NCBI GenBank assembly: GCA_032622095.1
Contig: CP136065.1
Coordinates: forward strand, 20,074,134-20,138,133
DNA from: Siphonodentalium dalli
Taxonomy: Eukaryota; Mollusca; Scaphopoda; Gadilida; Siphonodentaliidae
Reading direction: 5' to 3'
Length of the DNA stretch: 64,000 nucleotides
Below the pieces are notes generated by a model, which saw only the letters and a program-made list of their open reading frames with translations, was not told the DNA's origin and made no database searches. The first letter of the stretch is position 1. Each line of letters opens with the position of its first letter. Positions 43,020-56,100 of the stretch are shown here, in pieces. A program made the translations under genes and the position numbers.

Positions 43020-44120
43020 TGTATTAAAGCAACCCATGTGTATAGTGCCTGTATTAAAGCAACCCTGTGTATAGTGCCTGTATTAAAGCAAACCTGTGTA
43101 TAGTGCCTGTATTAAAGCACCCCTGTGTATAGTGCCTGTATTAAAGCAACCCATGTGTATAGTGCCTGTATTAAAGCACCCCTGTGTATAGTGCCTGTAT
43201 TAAAGCAACCCATGTGTATAGTGCCTGTATTAAAGCAACCCATGTGTATAGTGCCTGTATTAAAGCAAACCTGTGTATAGTGCCTGTATTAAAGCAAACC
43301 TGTGTATAGTGCCTGTATTAAAGCACCCCTGTGTATAGTGCCTGTATTAAAGCAACCCTGTGTATAGTGCCTGTATTAAAGCAACCCTGTGTATAGTGCC
43401 TGTATTAAAGCACCCCTGTGTATAGTGCCTGTATTAAAGCAACCCATGTGTATAGTGCCTGTATTAAAGCAACCCTGTGTATAGTGCCTGTATTAAAGCA
43501 AACCTGTGTATAGTGCCTGTATTAAAGCACCCCTGTGTATAGTGCCTGTATTAAAGCAACCCATGTGTATAGTGCCTGTATTAAAGCACCCCTGTGTATA
43601 GTGCCTATATTAAAGCAACCCATGTGTATAGTGCCTGTATTAAAGCAACCCATGTGTATAGTGCCTGTATTAAAGCACCCCTGTGTATAGTGCCTGTATT
43701 AAAGCAACCCATGTGTATAGTGCCTGTATTAAAGCAAACCTGTGTATAGTGCCTGTATTATAGCAAACCTGTGTATAGTGTCTGTATTAAAGCAACCCTG
43801 TGTATAGTGCCTGTATTAAAGCAACCCATGTGTATAGTGCCTGTTTTAAAGCAACCCTGTGTATAGTGCCTGTATTAAAGCAAACCTGTGTATAGTGCCT
43901 GTATTAAAGCAACCCATGTGTATAGTGCCTGTATTAAAGCAACCCATGTGTATAGTGCCTGTATTAAAGCACCCCTGTGTATAGTGCCTGTATTAAAGCA
44001 ACCCATGTGTATAGTGCCTGTATTAAAGCAAACCTGTGTATAGTGCCTGTATTATAGCAAACCTGTGTATAGTGTCTGTATTAAAGCAACCCATGTGTAT
44101 AGTGCCTGTATTAAAGCAAA
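43020..44120. repeat. satellite block rich in 30-bp units
   Basis: Units with CAACCCATG (one base longer) are clustered here and nearly absent elsewhere. Rare TATTATAGC units also appear near 43757, 44050 and 44140. Local spread of one variant points to unequal exchange or gene conversion over about 1 kb. Confidence 0.85.
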
Positions 44121-47100
44121 CCTGTGTATAGTGCCTGTATTATAGCAAACCTGTGTATAGTGCCTGTATTAAAGCAACCCTGTGTATAGTGCCTGTATTA
44201 AAGCAACCCTGTGTATAGTGCCTGTATTAAAGCAAACCTGTGTATAGTGCCTGTATTAAAGCCACCCTGTGTATAGTGCCTGTATTAAAGCAAACATGTG
44301 TATAGTGCCTGTATTAAAGCAACCCTGTGTATAGTGCCTGTATTAAAGCAACCCTGTGTATAGTGTCTGTATTAAAGCACCCCTGTGTATAGTGCCTGTA
44401 TTAAAGCAACCCTGTGTATAGTGCCTGTATTAAAGCAACCCTGTGTATAGTGCCTGTATTAAAGCAACTCTGTGTATAGTGCCTGTATTAAAGCAAACCT
44501 GTGTATAGTGCCTGTATTAAAGCAAACCTGTGTATAGTGCCTGTATTAAAGCACCCCTGTGTATAGTGCCTGTATTAAAGCAACCCTGTGTATAGTGCCT
44601 GTATTAAAGCAACCCTGTGTATAGTGCCTGTATTAAAGCACCCCTGTGTATAGTGCCTGTATTAAAGCAACCCTGTGTATAGTGCCTGTAAAGCACCCCT
44701 GTGTATAGTGCCTGTATTAAAGCAAACCTGTGTATAGTGCCTGTATTAAAGCACCCCTGTGTATAGTGCCTGTATTAAAGCAACCCTGTGTATAGTGCCT
44801 GTATTAAAGCAACCCTGTGTATAGTGCCTGTATTAAAGCACCCCTGTGTATAGTGCCTGTATTAAAGCAAACCTGTGTATAGTGCCTGTATTAAAGCAAC
44901 CCTGTGTATAGTGCCTGTATTAAAGCACCCCTGTGTATAGTGCCTGTATTAAAGCAAACCTGTGTATAGTGCCTGTATTAAAGCAAACCTGTGTATAGTG
45001 CCTGTATTAAAGCAAACCTGTGTATAGTGCCTGTAAAGCAAACCTGTGTATAGTGCCTGTATTAAAGCACCCATGTGTATAGTGCCTGTATTAAAGCACC
45101 CCTGTGTATAGTGCCTGTATTAAAGCACCCCTGTGTATAGTGCCTGTATTAAAGCAAACCTGTGTATAGTGCCTGTATTAAAGCACCCCTGTGTATAGTG
45201 CCTGTATTAAAGCAAACCTGTGTATAGTGCCTGTATTAAAGCAAACCTGTGTATAGTGCCTGTAAAGCAAACCTGTGTATAGTGCCTGTATTAAAGCAAA
45301 CCTGTGTATAGTGCCTGTATTAAAGCAAACCTGTGTATAGTGCCTGTATTAAAGCAACCCTGTGTATAGTGCCTGTATTAAAGCACCCCTGTGTATAGTG
45401 CCTGTATTAAAGCACCCCTGTGTATAGTGCCTGTATTAAAGCACCCCTGTGTATAGTGCCTGTAAAGCAAACCTGTGTATAGTGCCTGTATTAAAGCACC
45501 CATGTGTATAGTGCCTGTATTAAAGCAAACCTGTGTATAGTGCCTGTATTAAAGCAAACCTGTGTATAGTGCCTGTATTAAAGCAAACCTGTGTATAGTG
45601 CCTGTATTAAAGCAACCCTGTATATAGTGCCTGTATTAAAGCAAACCTGAGTATAGTGCCTGTAAAGCAAACCTGTGTATAGTGCCTGTATTAAAGCAAA
45701 CCTGTGTATAGTGCCTGTATTAAAGCACCCATGTGTATAGTGCCTGTATTAAAGCACCCATGTGTATAGTGTCTGTATTAAAGCACCCATGTGTATAGTG
45801 TCTGTATTAAAGCAAACCTGTGTATAGTGCCTGTATTAAAGCACCCATGTGTATAGTGTCTGTATTAAAGCACCCATGTGTATAGTGTCTGTATTAAAGC
45901 AAACCTGTGTATAGTGTCTGTATTAAAGCACCCATGTGTTTAGTGCCTGTATTAAAGCACCCCTGAGTATAGTGCCTGTATTAAAGCACCCATGTGTATA
46001 GTGCCTGTATTAAAGCACCCATGTGTATAGTGCCTGTATTAAAGCACCCCTGAGTATAGTGCCTGTATTAAAGCACCCCTGTGTATAGTGCCTGTATTAA
46101 AGCAACCCTGAGTATAGTGCCTGTATTAAAGCACCCCTGTGTATAGTGTCTGTATTAAAGCAACCCTGTGTATAGTGCCTGTATTAAAGCAAACCTGTGT
46201 ATAGTGCCTGTATTAAAGCAACCCTGTGTATAGTGCCTGTATTAAAGCAAACCTGTGTATAGTGCCTGTATTAAAGCAACCCTGTGTATAGTGCCTGTAT
46301 TAAAGCAACCCTGTGTATAGTGTCTGTATTAAAGCAAACCTGTGTATAGTGCCTGTATTAAAGCAAACCTGTGTATAGTGCCTGTATTAAAGCAAACCTG
46401 TGTATAGTGCCTGTATTAAAGCAAACCTGTGTATAGTGCCTGTATTAAAGCAACCCTGTGTATAGTGCCTGTATTAAAGCAACCCTGTGTATAGTGCCTG
46501 TATTAAAGCAACCCTGTGTATAGTGCCTGTATTAAAGCAAACCTGTGTATAGTGCCTGTATTAAAGCAAACCTGTGTATAGTGCCTGTATTAAAGCAACC
46601 CTGTGTATAGTGCCTGTATTAAAGCAAACCTGTGTATAGTGCCTGTATTAAAGCAAACCTGTGTATAGTGCCTGTATTAAAGCACCCCTGTGTATAGTGC
46701 CTGTATTAAAGCAACCCTGTGTATAGTGCCTGTATTAAAGCACCCCTGTGTATAGTGCCTGTATTAAAGCAAACCTGTGTATAGTGCCTGTAAAGCAAAC
46801 CTGTGTATAGTGCCTGTATTAAAGCACCCCTGTGTATAGTGCCTGTATTAAAGCAACCCTGTGTATAGTGCCTGTATTAAAGCAACCCTGTGTATAGTGC
46901 CTGTATTAAAGCAACCCTGTGTATAGTGCCTGTATTAAAGCACCCCTGTGTATAGTGCCTGTATTAAAGCAACCCTGTGTATAGTGCCTGTATTAAAGCA
47001 CCCCTGTGTATAGTGCCTGTATTAAAGCAAACCTGTGTATAGTGCCTGTAAAGCAAACCTGTGTATAGTGCCTGTATTAAAGCACCCCTGTGTATAGTGC

Positions 47101-49620
47101 CTGTATTAAAGCAACCCTGTGTATAGTGCCTGTATTAAAGCACCCCTGTGTATAGTGCCTGTATTAAAGCAACCCTGTGTATAGTGCCTGTAAAGCAAAC
47201 CTGTGTATAGTGTCTGTATTAAAGCAACCCTGTGTATAGTGCCTGTATTAAAGCACCCCTGAGTATAGTGCCTGTATTAAAGCAACCCTGTGTATAGTGC
47301 CTGTATTAAAGCACCCCTGTGTATAGTGCCTGTATTAAAGCAAACCTGTGTATAGTGCCTGTATTAAAGCACCCCTGTGTATAGTGCCTGTATTAAAGCA
47401 AACCTGTGTATAGTGCCTGTATTAAAGCACCCCTGAGTATAGTGCCTGTATTAAAGCACCCCTGTGTATAGTGCCTGTATTAAAGCACCCCTGTGTATAG
47501 TGCCTGTATTAAAGCAACCCTGTGTATAGTGCCTGTATTAAAGCAAACCTGTGTATAGTGCCTGTATTAAAGCACCCCTGTGTATAGTGCCTGTATTAAA
47601 GCAAACCTGTGTATAGTGCCTGTATTAAAGCGAACCTGTGTATAGTGCCTGTATTAAAGCACCCCTGTGTATAGTGCCTGTATTAAAGCACCCCTGTGTA
47701 TAGTGCCTGTATTAAAGCAACCCTGTGTATAGTGCCTGTATTAAAGCAAACCTGTGTATAGTGCCTGTATTAAAGCAACCCTGTGTATAGTGCCTGTATT
47801 AAAGCACCCCTGAGTATAGTGCCTGTATTAAAGCACCCCTGTGTATAGTGCCTGTATTAAAGCAATCCTGTGTATAGTGCCTGTAAAGCAAACCTGTGTA
47901 TAGTGTCTGTATTAAAGCACCCCTGTGTATAGTGCCTGTATTAAAGCACCCCTGAGTATAGTGCCTGTATTAAAGCACCCCTGTGTATAGTGCCTGTATT
48001 AAAGCAACCCTGTGTATAGTGCCTGTATTAAAGCACCCCTGTGTATAGTGCCTGTATTAAAGCACCCCTGTGTATAGTGCCTGTATTAAAGCAAACCTGT
48101 GTATAGTGCCTGTATTAAAGCAAACCTGTGTATAGTGCCTGTATTAAAGCAAACCTGTGTATAGTGCCTGTATTAAAGCACCCCTGTGTATAGTGCCTGT
48201 ATTAAAGCAAACCTGTGTATAGTGCCTGTAAAGCAAACCTGTGTATAGTGCCTGTATTAAAGCACCCCTGTGTATAGTGCCTGTATTAAAGCACCCCTGT
48301 GTATAGTGCCTGTAAAGCAAACCTGTGTATAGTGCCTGTATTAAAGCACCCCTGTGTATAGTGCCTGTATTAAAGCACCCCTGTGTATAGTGCCTGTATT
48401 AAAGCACCCCTGTGTATAGTGCCTGTAAAGCAAACCTGTGTATAGTGCCTGTATTAAAGCAAACCTGTGTATAGTGCCTGTATTAAAGCAAACCTGTGTA
48501 TAGTGCCTGTATTAAAGCACCCCTGTGTATAGTGCCTGTAAAGCAAACCTGTGTATAGTGCCTGTATTAAAGCACCCCTGTGTATAGTGCCTGTAAAGCA
48601 AACCTGTGTATAGTGCCTGTATTAAAGCAAACCTGTGTATAGTGCCTGTATTAAAGCAACCCTGTGTATAGTGCCTGTATTAAAGCAACCCTGTGTATAG
48701 TGCCTGTATTAAAGCAACCCTGTGTATAGTGCCTGTATTAAAGCAACCCTGTGTATAGTGCCTGTATTAAAGCAAACCTGTGTATAGTGCCTGTATTAAA
48801 GCAAACCTGTGTATAGTGTCTGTATTAAAGCACCCCTGTGTATAGTGCCTGTAAAGCAAACCTGTGTATAGTGCCTGTATTAAAGCAACCCTGTGTATAG
48901 TGCCTGTATTAAAGCAACCCTGTGTATAGTGCCTGTATTAAAGCAACCCTGTGTATAGTGCCTGTATTAAAGCACCCCTGTGAATAGTGTCTGTATTAAA
49001 GCACCCCTGTGTATAGTGCCTGTATTAAAGCACCCCTGTGTATAGTGCCTGTAAAGCAAACCTGTGTATAGTGCCTGTATTAAAGCAACCCTGTGTATAG
49101 TGCCTGTATTAAAGCAACCCTGTGTATAGTGCCTGTATTAAAGCACCCCTGTGAATAGTGTCTGTATTAAAGCACCCCTGTGTATAGTGCCTGTATTAAA
49201 GCACCCCTGTGTATAGTGCCTGTAAAGCAAACCTGTGTATAGTGCCTGTATTAAAGCACCCCTGTGTATAGTGCCTGTATTAAAGCAACCCTGTGTATAG
49301 TGTCTGTATTAAAGCACCCCTGTGTATAGTGCCTGTAAAGCAACCCTGTGTATAGTGCCTGTATTAAAGCACCCCTGTGTATAGTGCCTGTAAAGCAAAC
49401 CTGTGTATAGTGCCTGTATTAAAGCAACCCTGTGTATAGTGCCTGTATTAAAGCACCCCTGTGTATAGTGCCTGTATTAAAGCAACCCTGTGTATAGTGC
49501 CTGTATTAAAGCAACCCTGTGTATAGTGCCTGTAAAGCAAACCTGTGTATAGTGCCTGTATTAAAGCACCCCTGTGTATAGTGCCTGTATTAAAGCAACC
49601 CTGTGTATAGTGCCTGTATT

Positions 49621-50165
49621 AAAGCAACCCTGTGAATAGTGCCTGTAAAGCAAACCTGTGTATAGTGCCTGTATTAAAGCAACCCTGTGTATAGTGCCTG
49701 TATTAAAGCAACCCTGTGTATAGTGCCTGTATTAAAGCAACCCTGTGAATAGTGCCTGTAAAGCAAACCTGTGTATAGTGCCTGTATTAAAGCACCCCTG
49801 TGTATAGTGCCTGTATTAAAGCACCCCTGTGTATAGTGCCTGTATTAAAGCAACCCTGTGTATAGTGCCTGTATTAAAGCAACCCTGTGAATAGTGCCTG
49901 TAAAGCAAACCTGTGTATAGTGCCTGTATTAAAGCAACCCTGTGTATAGTGCCTGTATTAAAGCACCCCTGTGTATAGTGCCTGTATTAAAGCAACCCTG
50001 TGAATAGTGCCTGTAAAGCAAACCTGTGTATAGTGCCTGTATTAAAGCAAACCTGTGTATAGTGCCTGTATTAAAGCACCCCTGTGTATAGTGCCTGTAT
50101 TAAAGCAACCCTGTGTATAGTGCCTGTATTAAAGCAACCCTGTGAATAGTGCCTGTAAAGCAAAC
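49621..50165. repeat. 255-bp higher-order repeat in the satellite
   Basis: The rare word TGTGAATAG followed by a 26-bp unit occurs at 49631, 49744, 49886, 49999 and 50141. The intervals 113, 142, 113 and 142 give a 255-bp period of nine units (seven of 29 bp and two of 26 bp). Confidence 0.9.
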
Positions 50166-53100
50166 CTGAGTATAGTGCCTGTATTAAAGCACCCCTGTGT
50201 ATAGTGCCTGTAAAGCAAACCTGTGTATAGTGCCTGTATTAAAGCAACCCTGTGTATAGTGCCTGTATTAAAGCACCCCTGTGTATAGTGCCTGTATTAA
50301 AGCAACCCTGTGTATAGTGCCTGTATTAAAGCAACCCTGTGTATAGTGCCTGTAAAGCAAACCTGTGTATAGTGCCTGTATTAAAGCACCCCTGTGTATA
50401 GTGCCTGTATTAAAGCAACCCTGTGTATAGTGCCTGTATTAAAGCAAACCTGTGTATAGTGCCTGTATTAAAGCACCCCTGTGTATAGTGCCTGTATTAA
50501 AGCAACCCTGTGTATAGTGTCTGTATTAAAGCACCCCTGTGAATAGTGCCTGTAAAGCAAACCTGTGTATAGTGCCTGTATTAAAGCACCCCTGTGAATA
50601 GTGCCTGTAAAGCAAACCTGTGTATAGTGCCTGTATTAAAGCACCCCTGTGTATAGTGCCTGTATTAAAGCAACCCTGTGTATAGTGTCTGTATTAAAGC
50701 ACCCCTGTGTATAGTGCCTGTAAAGCACCCCTGTGTATAGTGCCTGTATTAAAGCACCCCTGTGTATAGTGCCTGTATTAAAGCAACCCTGTGTATAGTG
50801 CCTGTATTAAAGCACCCCTGTGAATAGTGTCTGTATTAAAGCACCCCTGTGTATAGTGCCTGTAAAGCAAACCTGTGTATAGTGCCTGTATTAAAGCACC
50901 CCTGTGTATAGTGCCTGTATTAAAGCAACCCTGTGTATAGTGCCTGTATTAAAGCAACCCTGTGTATAGTGCCTGTAAAGCAAACCTGTGTATAGTGCCT
51001 GTATTAAAGCACCCCTGTGTATAGTGCCTGTATTAAAGCAACCCTGTGTATAGTGTCTGTATTAAAGCACCCCTGTGTATAGTGCCTGTAAAGCAAACCT
51101 GTGTATAGTGCCTGTATTAAAGCACCCCTGTGTATAGTGCCTGTATTAAAGCAACCCTGTGTATAGTGCCTGTATTAAAGCAACCCTGTGTATAGTGCCT
51201 GTATTAAAGCACCCCTGTGTATAGTGCCTGTATTAAAGCAAACCTGTGTATAGTGCCTGTATTAAAGCACCCCTGTGTATAGTGCCTGTATTAAAGCAAC
51301 CCTGTGTATAGTGCCTGTATTAAAGCACCCCTGTGTATAGTGCCTGTATTAAAGCAAACCTGTGTATAGTGCCTGTATTAAAGCACCCCTGTGTATAGTG
51401 CCTGTATTAAAGCAAACCTGTGTATAGTGCCTGTATTAAAGCACCCCTGTGTATAGTGCCTGTATTAAAGCAAACCTGTGTATAGTGCCTGTATTAAAGC
51501 ACCCCTGTGTATAGTGCCTGTATTAAAGCAAACCTGTGTATAGTGCCTGTATTAAAGCACCCCTGTGTATAGTGCCTGTATTAAAGCAACCCTGTGTATA
51601 GTGTCTGTATTAAAGCACCCCTGTGTATAGTGCCTGTAAAGCAAACCTGTGTATAGTGCCTGTATTAAAGCACCCCTGTGTATAGTGCCTGTAAAGCAAA
51701 CCTGTGTATAGTGCCTGTATTAAAGCACCCCTGTGTATAGTGCCTGTATTAAAGCAAACCTGTGTATAGTGCCTGTATTAAAGCACCCCTGTGTATAGTG
51801 CCTGTATTAAAGCAACCCTGTGTATAGTGCCTGTATTAAAGCAACCCTGTGTATAGTGCCTGTATTAAAGCAACCCTGTGTATAGTGCCTGTAAAGCAAA
51901 CCTGTGTATAGTGCCTGTATTAAAGCACCCCTGTGTATAGTGCCTGTAAAGCAAACCTGTGTATAGTGTCTGTATTAAAGCAACCCTGTGTATAGTGCCT
52001 GTATTAAAGCAACCCTGTGTATAGTGTCTGTATTAAAGCAAACCTGTGTATAGTGTCTGTATTAAAGCAACCCTGTGTATAGTGCCTGTATTAAAGCAAC
52101 CCTGTGTATAGTGCCTGTATTAAAGCAAACCTGTGTATAGTGTCTGTATTAAAGCAAACCTGTGTATAGTGTCTGTATTAAAGCAACCCTGTGTATAGTG
52201 CCTGTATTAAAGCAACCCTGTGTATAGTGTCTGTATTAAAGCAAACCTGTGTATAGTGTCTGTATTAAAGCAAACCTGTGTATAGTGCCTGTATTAAAGC
52301 ACCCCTGTGTATAGTGCCTGTATTAAAGCACCCCTGTGTATAGTGCCTGTATTAAAGCAACCCTGTGTATAGTGCCTGTATTAAAGCACCCCTGTGTATA
52401 GTGCCTGTATTAAAGCAACCCTGTGTATAGTGCCTGTATTAAAGCAACCCTGTGTATAGTGCCTGTATTAAAGCACCCCTGTGTATAGTGCCTGTATTAA
52501 AGCAACCCTGTGTATAGTGCCTGTATTAAAGCAAACCTGTGTATAGTGCCTGTATTAAAGCAACCCTGTGTATAGTGCCTGTATTAAAGCACCCCTGTGT
52601 ATAGTGCCTGTATTAAAGCAACCCTGTGTATAGTGCCTGTATTAAAGCACCCCTGTGTATAGTGCCTGTATTAAAGCAACCCTGTGTATAGTGCCTGTAT
52701 TAAAGCAAACCTGTGTATAGTGCCTGTATTAAAGCAACCCTGTGTATAGTGCCTGTATTAAAGCACCCCTGTGTATAGTGCCTGTATTAAAGCAACCCTG
52801 TGTATAGTGCCTGTATTAAAGCAAACCTGTGTATAGTGCCTGTATTAAAGCAACCCTGTGTATAGTGCCTGTATTAAAGCACCCCTGTGTATAGTGCCTG
52901 TATTAAAGCAACCCTGTGTATAGTGCCTGTATTAAAGCACCCCTGTGTATAGTGCCTGTATTAAAGCAACCCTGTGTATAGTGCCTGTAAAGCAAACCTG
53001 TGTATAGTGCCTGTATTAAAGCAACCCTGTGTATAGTGCCTGTAAAGCAAACCTGTGTATAGTGCCTGTATTAAAGCACCCCTGTGTATAGTGCCTGTAT

Positions 53101-56100
53101 TAAAGCAACCCTGTGTATAGTGCCTGTATTAAAGCACCCCTGTGTATAGTGCCTGTATTAAAGCACCCCTGTGTATAGTGCCTGTATTAAAGCAAACCTG
53201 TGTATAGTGCCTGTATTAAAGCAACCCTGTGTATAGTGCCTGTAAAGCAAACCTGTGTATAGTGCCTGTATTAAAGCACCCCTGTGTATAGTGCCTGTAT
53301 TAAAGCAACCCTGTGTATAGTGCCTGTATTAAAGCACCCCTGTGTATAGTGCCTGTATTAAAGCAACCCTGTGTATAGTGCCTGTATTAAAGCAAACCTG
53401 TGTATAGTGCCTGTATTAAAGCACCCCTGTGTATAGTGCCTGTATTAAAGCAAACCTGTGTATAGTGCCTGTATTAAAGCACCCCTGTGTATAGTGCCTG
53501 TATTAAAGCAACCCTGTGTATAGTGCCTGTATTAAAGCAACCCTGTGTATAGTGCCTGTAAAGCAAACCTGTGTATAGTGCCTGTATTAAAGCACCCCTG
53601 TGTATAGTGCCTGTATTAAAGCAACCCTGTGTATAGTGCCTGTATTAAAGCAACCCTGTGTATAGTGCCTGTATTAAAGCAACCCTGTGTATAGTGCCTG
53701 TATTAAAGCAAACCTGTGTATAGTGCCTGTATTAAAGCAAACCTGTGTATAGTGCCTGTATTAAAGCAACCCTGTGTATAGTGCCTGTATTAAAGCAACC
53801 CTGTGTATAGTGCCTGTATTAAAGCACCCCTGTGTATAGTGCCTGTATTAAAGCAACCCTGTGTATAGTGCCTGTATTAAAGCAACCCTGTGTATAGTGC
53901 CTGTATTAAAGCAACCCTGTGTATAGTGCCTGTATTAAAGCAAACCTGTGTATAGTGCCTGTATTAAAGCAACCCTGTGTATAGTGCCTGTATTAAAGCA
54001 ACCCTGTGTATAGTGCCTGTATTAAAGCACCCCTGTGTATAGTGCCTGTATTAAAGCAACCCTGTGTATAGTGCCTGTATTAAAGCAACCCTGTGTATAG
54101 TGCCTGTATTAAAGCAACCCTGTGTATAGTGCCTGTATTAAAGCACCCCTGTGTATAGTGCCTGTATTAAAGCAACCCTGTGTATAGTGCCTGTATTAAA
54201 GCAACCCTGTGTATAGTGCCTGTATTAAAGCAACCCTGTGTATAGTGCCTGTATTAAAGCAACCCTGTGTATAGTGCCTGTATTAAAGCAACCCTGTGTA
54301 TAGTGCCTGTATTAAAGCAACCCTGTGTATAGTGCCTGTATTAAAGCAACCCTGTGTATAGTGCCTGTATTAAAGCACCCCTGTGTATAGTGCCTGTATT
54401 AAAGCAACCCTGTGTATAGTGCCTGTATTAAAGCAACCCTGTGTATAGTGCCTGTATTAAAGCAACCCTGTGTATAGTGCCTGTATTAAAGCAAACCTGT
54501 GTATAGTGCCTGTATTAAAGCAACCCTGTGTATAGTGCCTGTATTAAAGCAACCCTGTGTATAGTGCCTGTATTAAAGCACCCCTGTGTATAGTGCCTGT
54601 ATTAAAGCAACCCTGTGTATAGTGCCTGTATTAAAGCAACCCTGTGTATAGTGCCTGTATTAAAGCAACCCTGTGTATAGTGCCTGTATTAAAGCACCCC
54701 TGTGTATAGTGCCTGTATTAAAGCAACCCTGCGTATAGTGCCTGTATTAAAGCAACCCTGTGTATAGTGCCTGTATTAAAGCAACCCTGTGTATAGTGCC
54801 TGTATTAAAGCAACCCTGTGTATAGTGCCTGTATTAAAGCAACCCTGTGTATAGTGCCTGTATTAAAGCACCCCTGTGTATAGTGCCTGTATTAAAGCAA
54901 CCCTGTGTATAGTGCCTGTATTAAAGCAACCCTGTGTATAGTGCCTGTATTAAAGCAACCCTGTGTATAGTGCCTGTATTAAAGCAAACCTGTGTATAGT
55001 GCCTGTATTAAAGCAACCCTGTGTATAGTGCCTGTATTAAAGCAACCCTGTGTATAGTGCCTGTATTAAAGCACCCCTGTGTATAGTGCCTGTATTAAAG
55101 CAACCCTGTGTATAGTGCCTGTATTAAAGCAACCCTGTGTATAGTGCCTGTATTAAAGCAACCCTGTGTATAGTGCCTGTATTAAAGCAAACCTGTGTAT
55201 AGTGCCTGTATTAAAGCACCCCTGTGTATAGTGCCTGTATTAAAGCAACCCTGTGTATAGTGCCTGTAAAGCAAACCTGTGTATAGTGCCTGTAAAGCAA
55301 ACCTATGTATAGTGCCTGTAAAGCAAACCTGTGTATAGTGCCTGTATTAAAGCAACCCTGTGTATAGTGCCTGTATTAAAGCAACCCTGTGTATAGTGCC
55401 TGTATTAAAGCAACCCTGTGTATAGTGCATGTATTAAAGCAACCCTGTGTATAGTGCCTGTATTAAAGCACCCCTGTGTATAGTGCCTGTATTAAAGCAA
55501 CCCTGTGTATAGTGCCTGTAAAGCAAACCTGTGTATAGTGCCTGTAAAGCAAACCTGTGTATAGTGCCTGTATTAAAGCAACCCTGTGTATAGTGCCTGT
55601 ATTAAAGCAACCCTGTGTATAGTGCCTGTATTAAAGCACCCCTGTGTATAGTGCCTGTAAAGCAAACCTGTGTATAGTGCCTGTAAAGCAAACCTGTGTA
55701 TAGTGCCTGTATTAAAGCAAACCTGTGTATAGTGCCTGTATTAAAGCAACCCTGTGTATAGTGCCTGTATTAAAGCAACCCTGTGTATAGTGCCTGTATT
55801 AAAGCACCCCTGTGTATAGTGCCTGTATTAAAGCACCCATGTGTATAGTGCCTGTATTAAAGCAACCCTGTGTATAGTGCCTGTATTAAAGCAACCCTGT
55901 GTATAGTGCCTGTATTAAAGCAAACCTGTGTATAGTGCCTGTATTAAAGCAAACCTGTGTATAGTGCCTGTATTAAAGCAAACCTGTGTATAGTGCCTGT
56001 AAAGCAACCCTGTGTATAGTGCCTGTATTAAAGCAACCCTGTGTATAGTGCCTGTATTAAAGCAACCCTGTGTATAGTGCCTGTATTAAAGCAACCCTGT

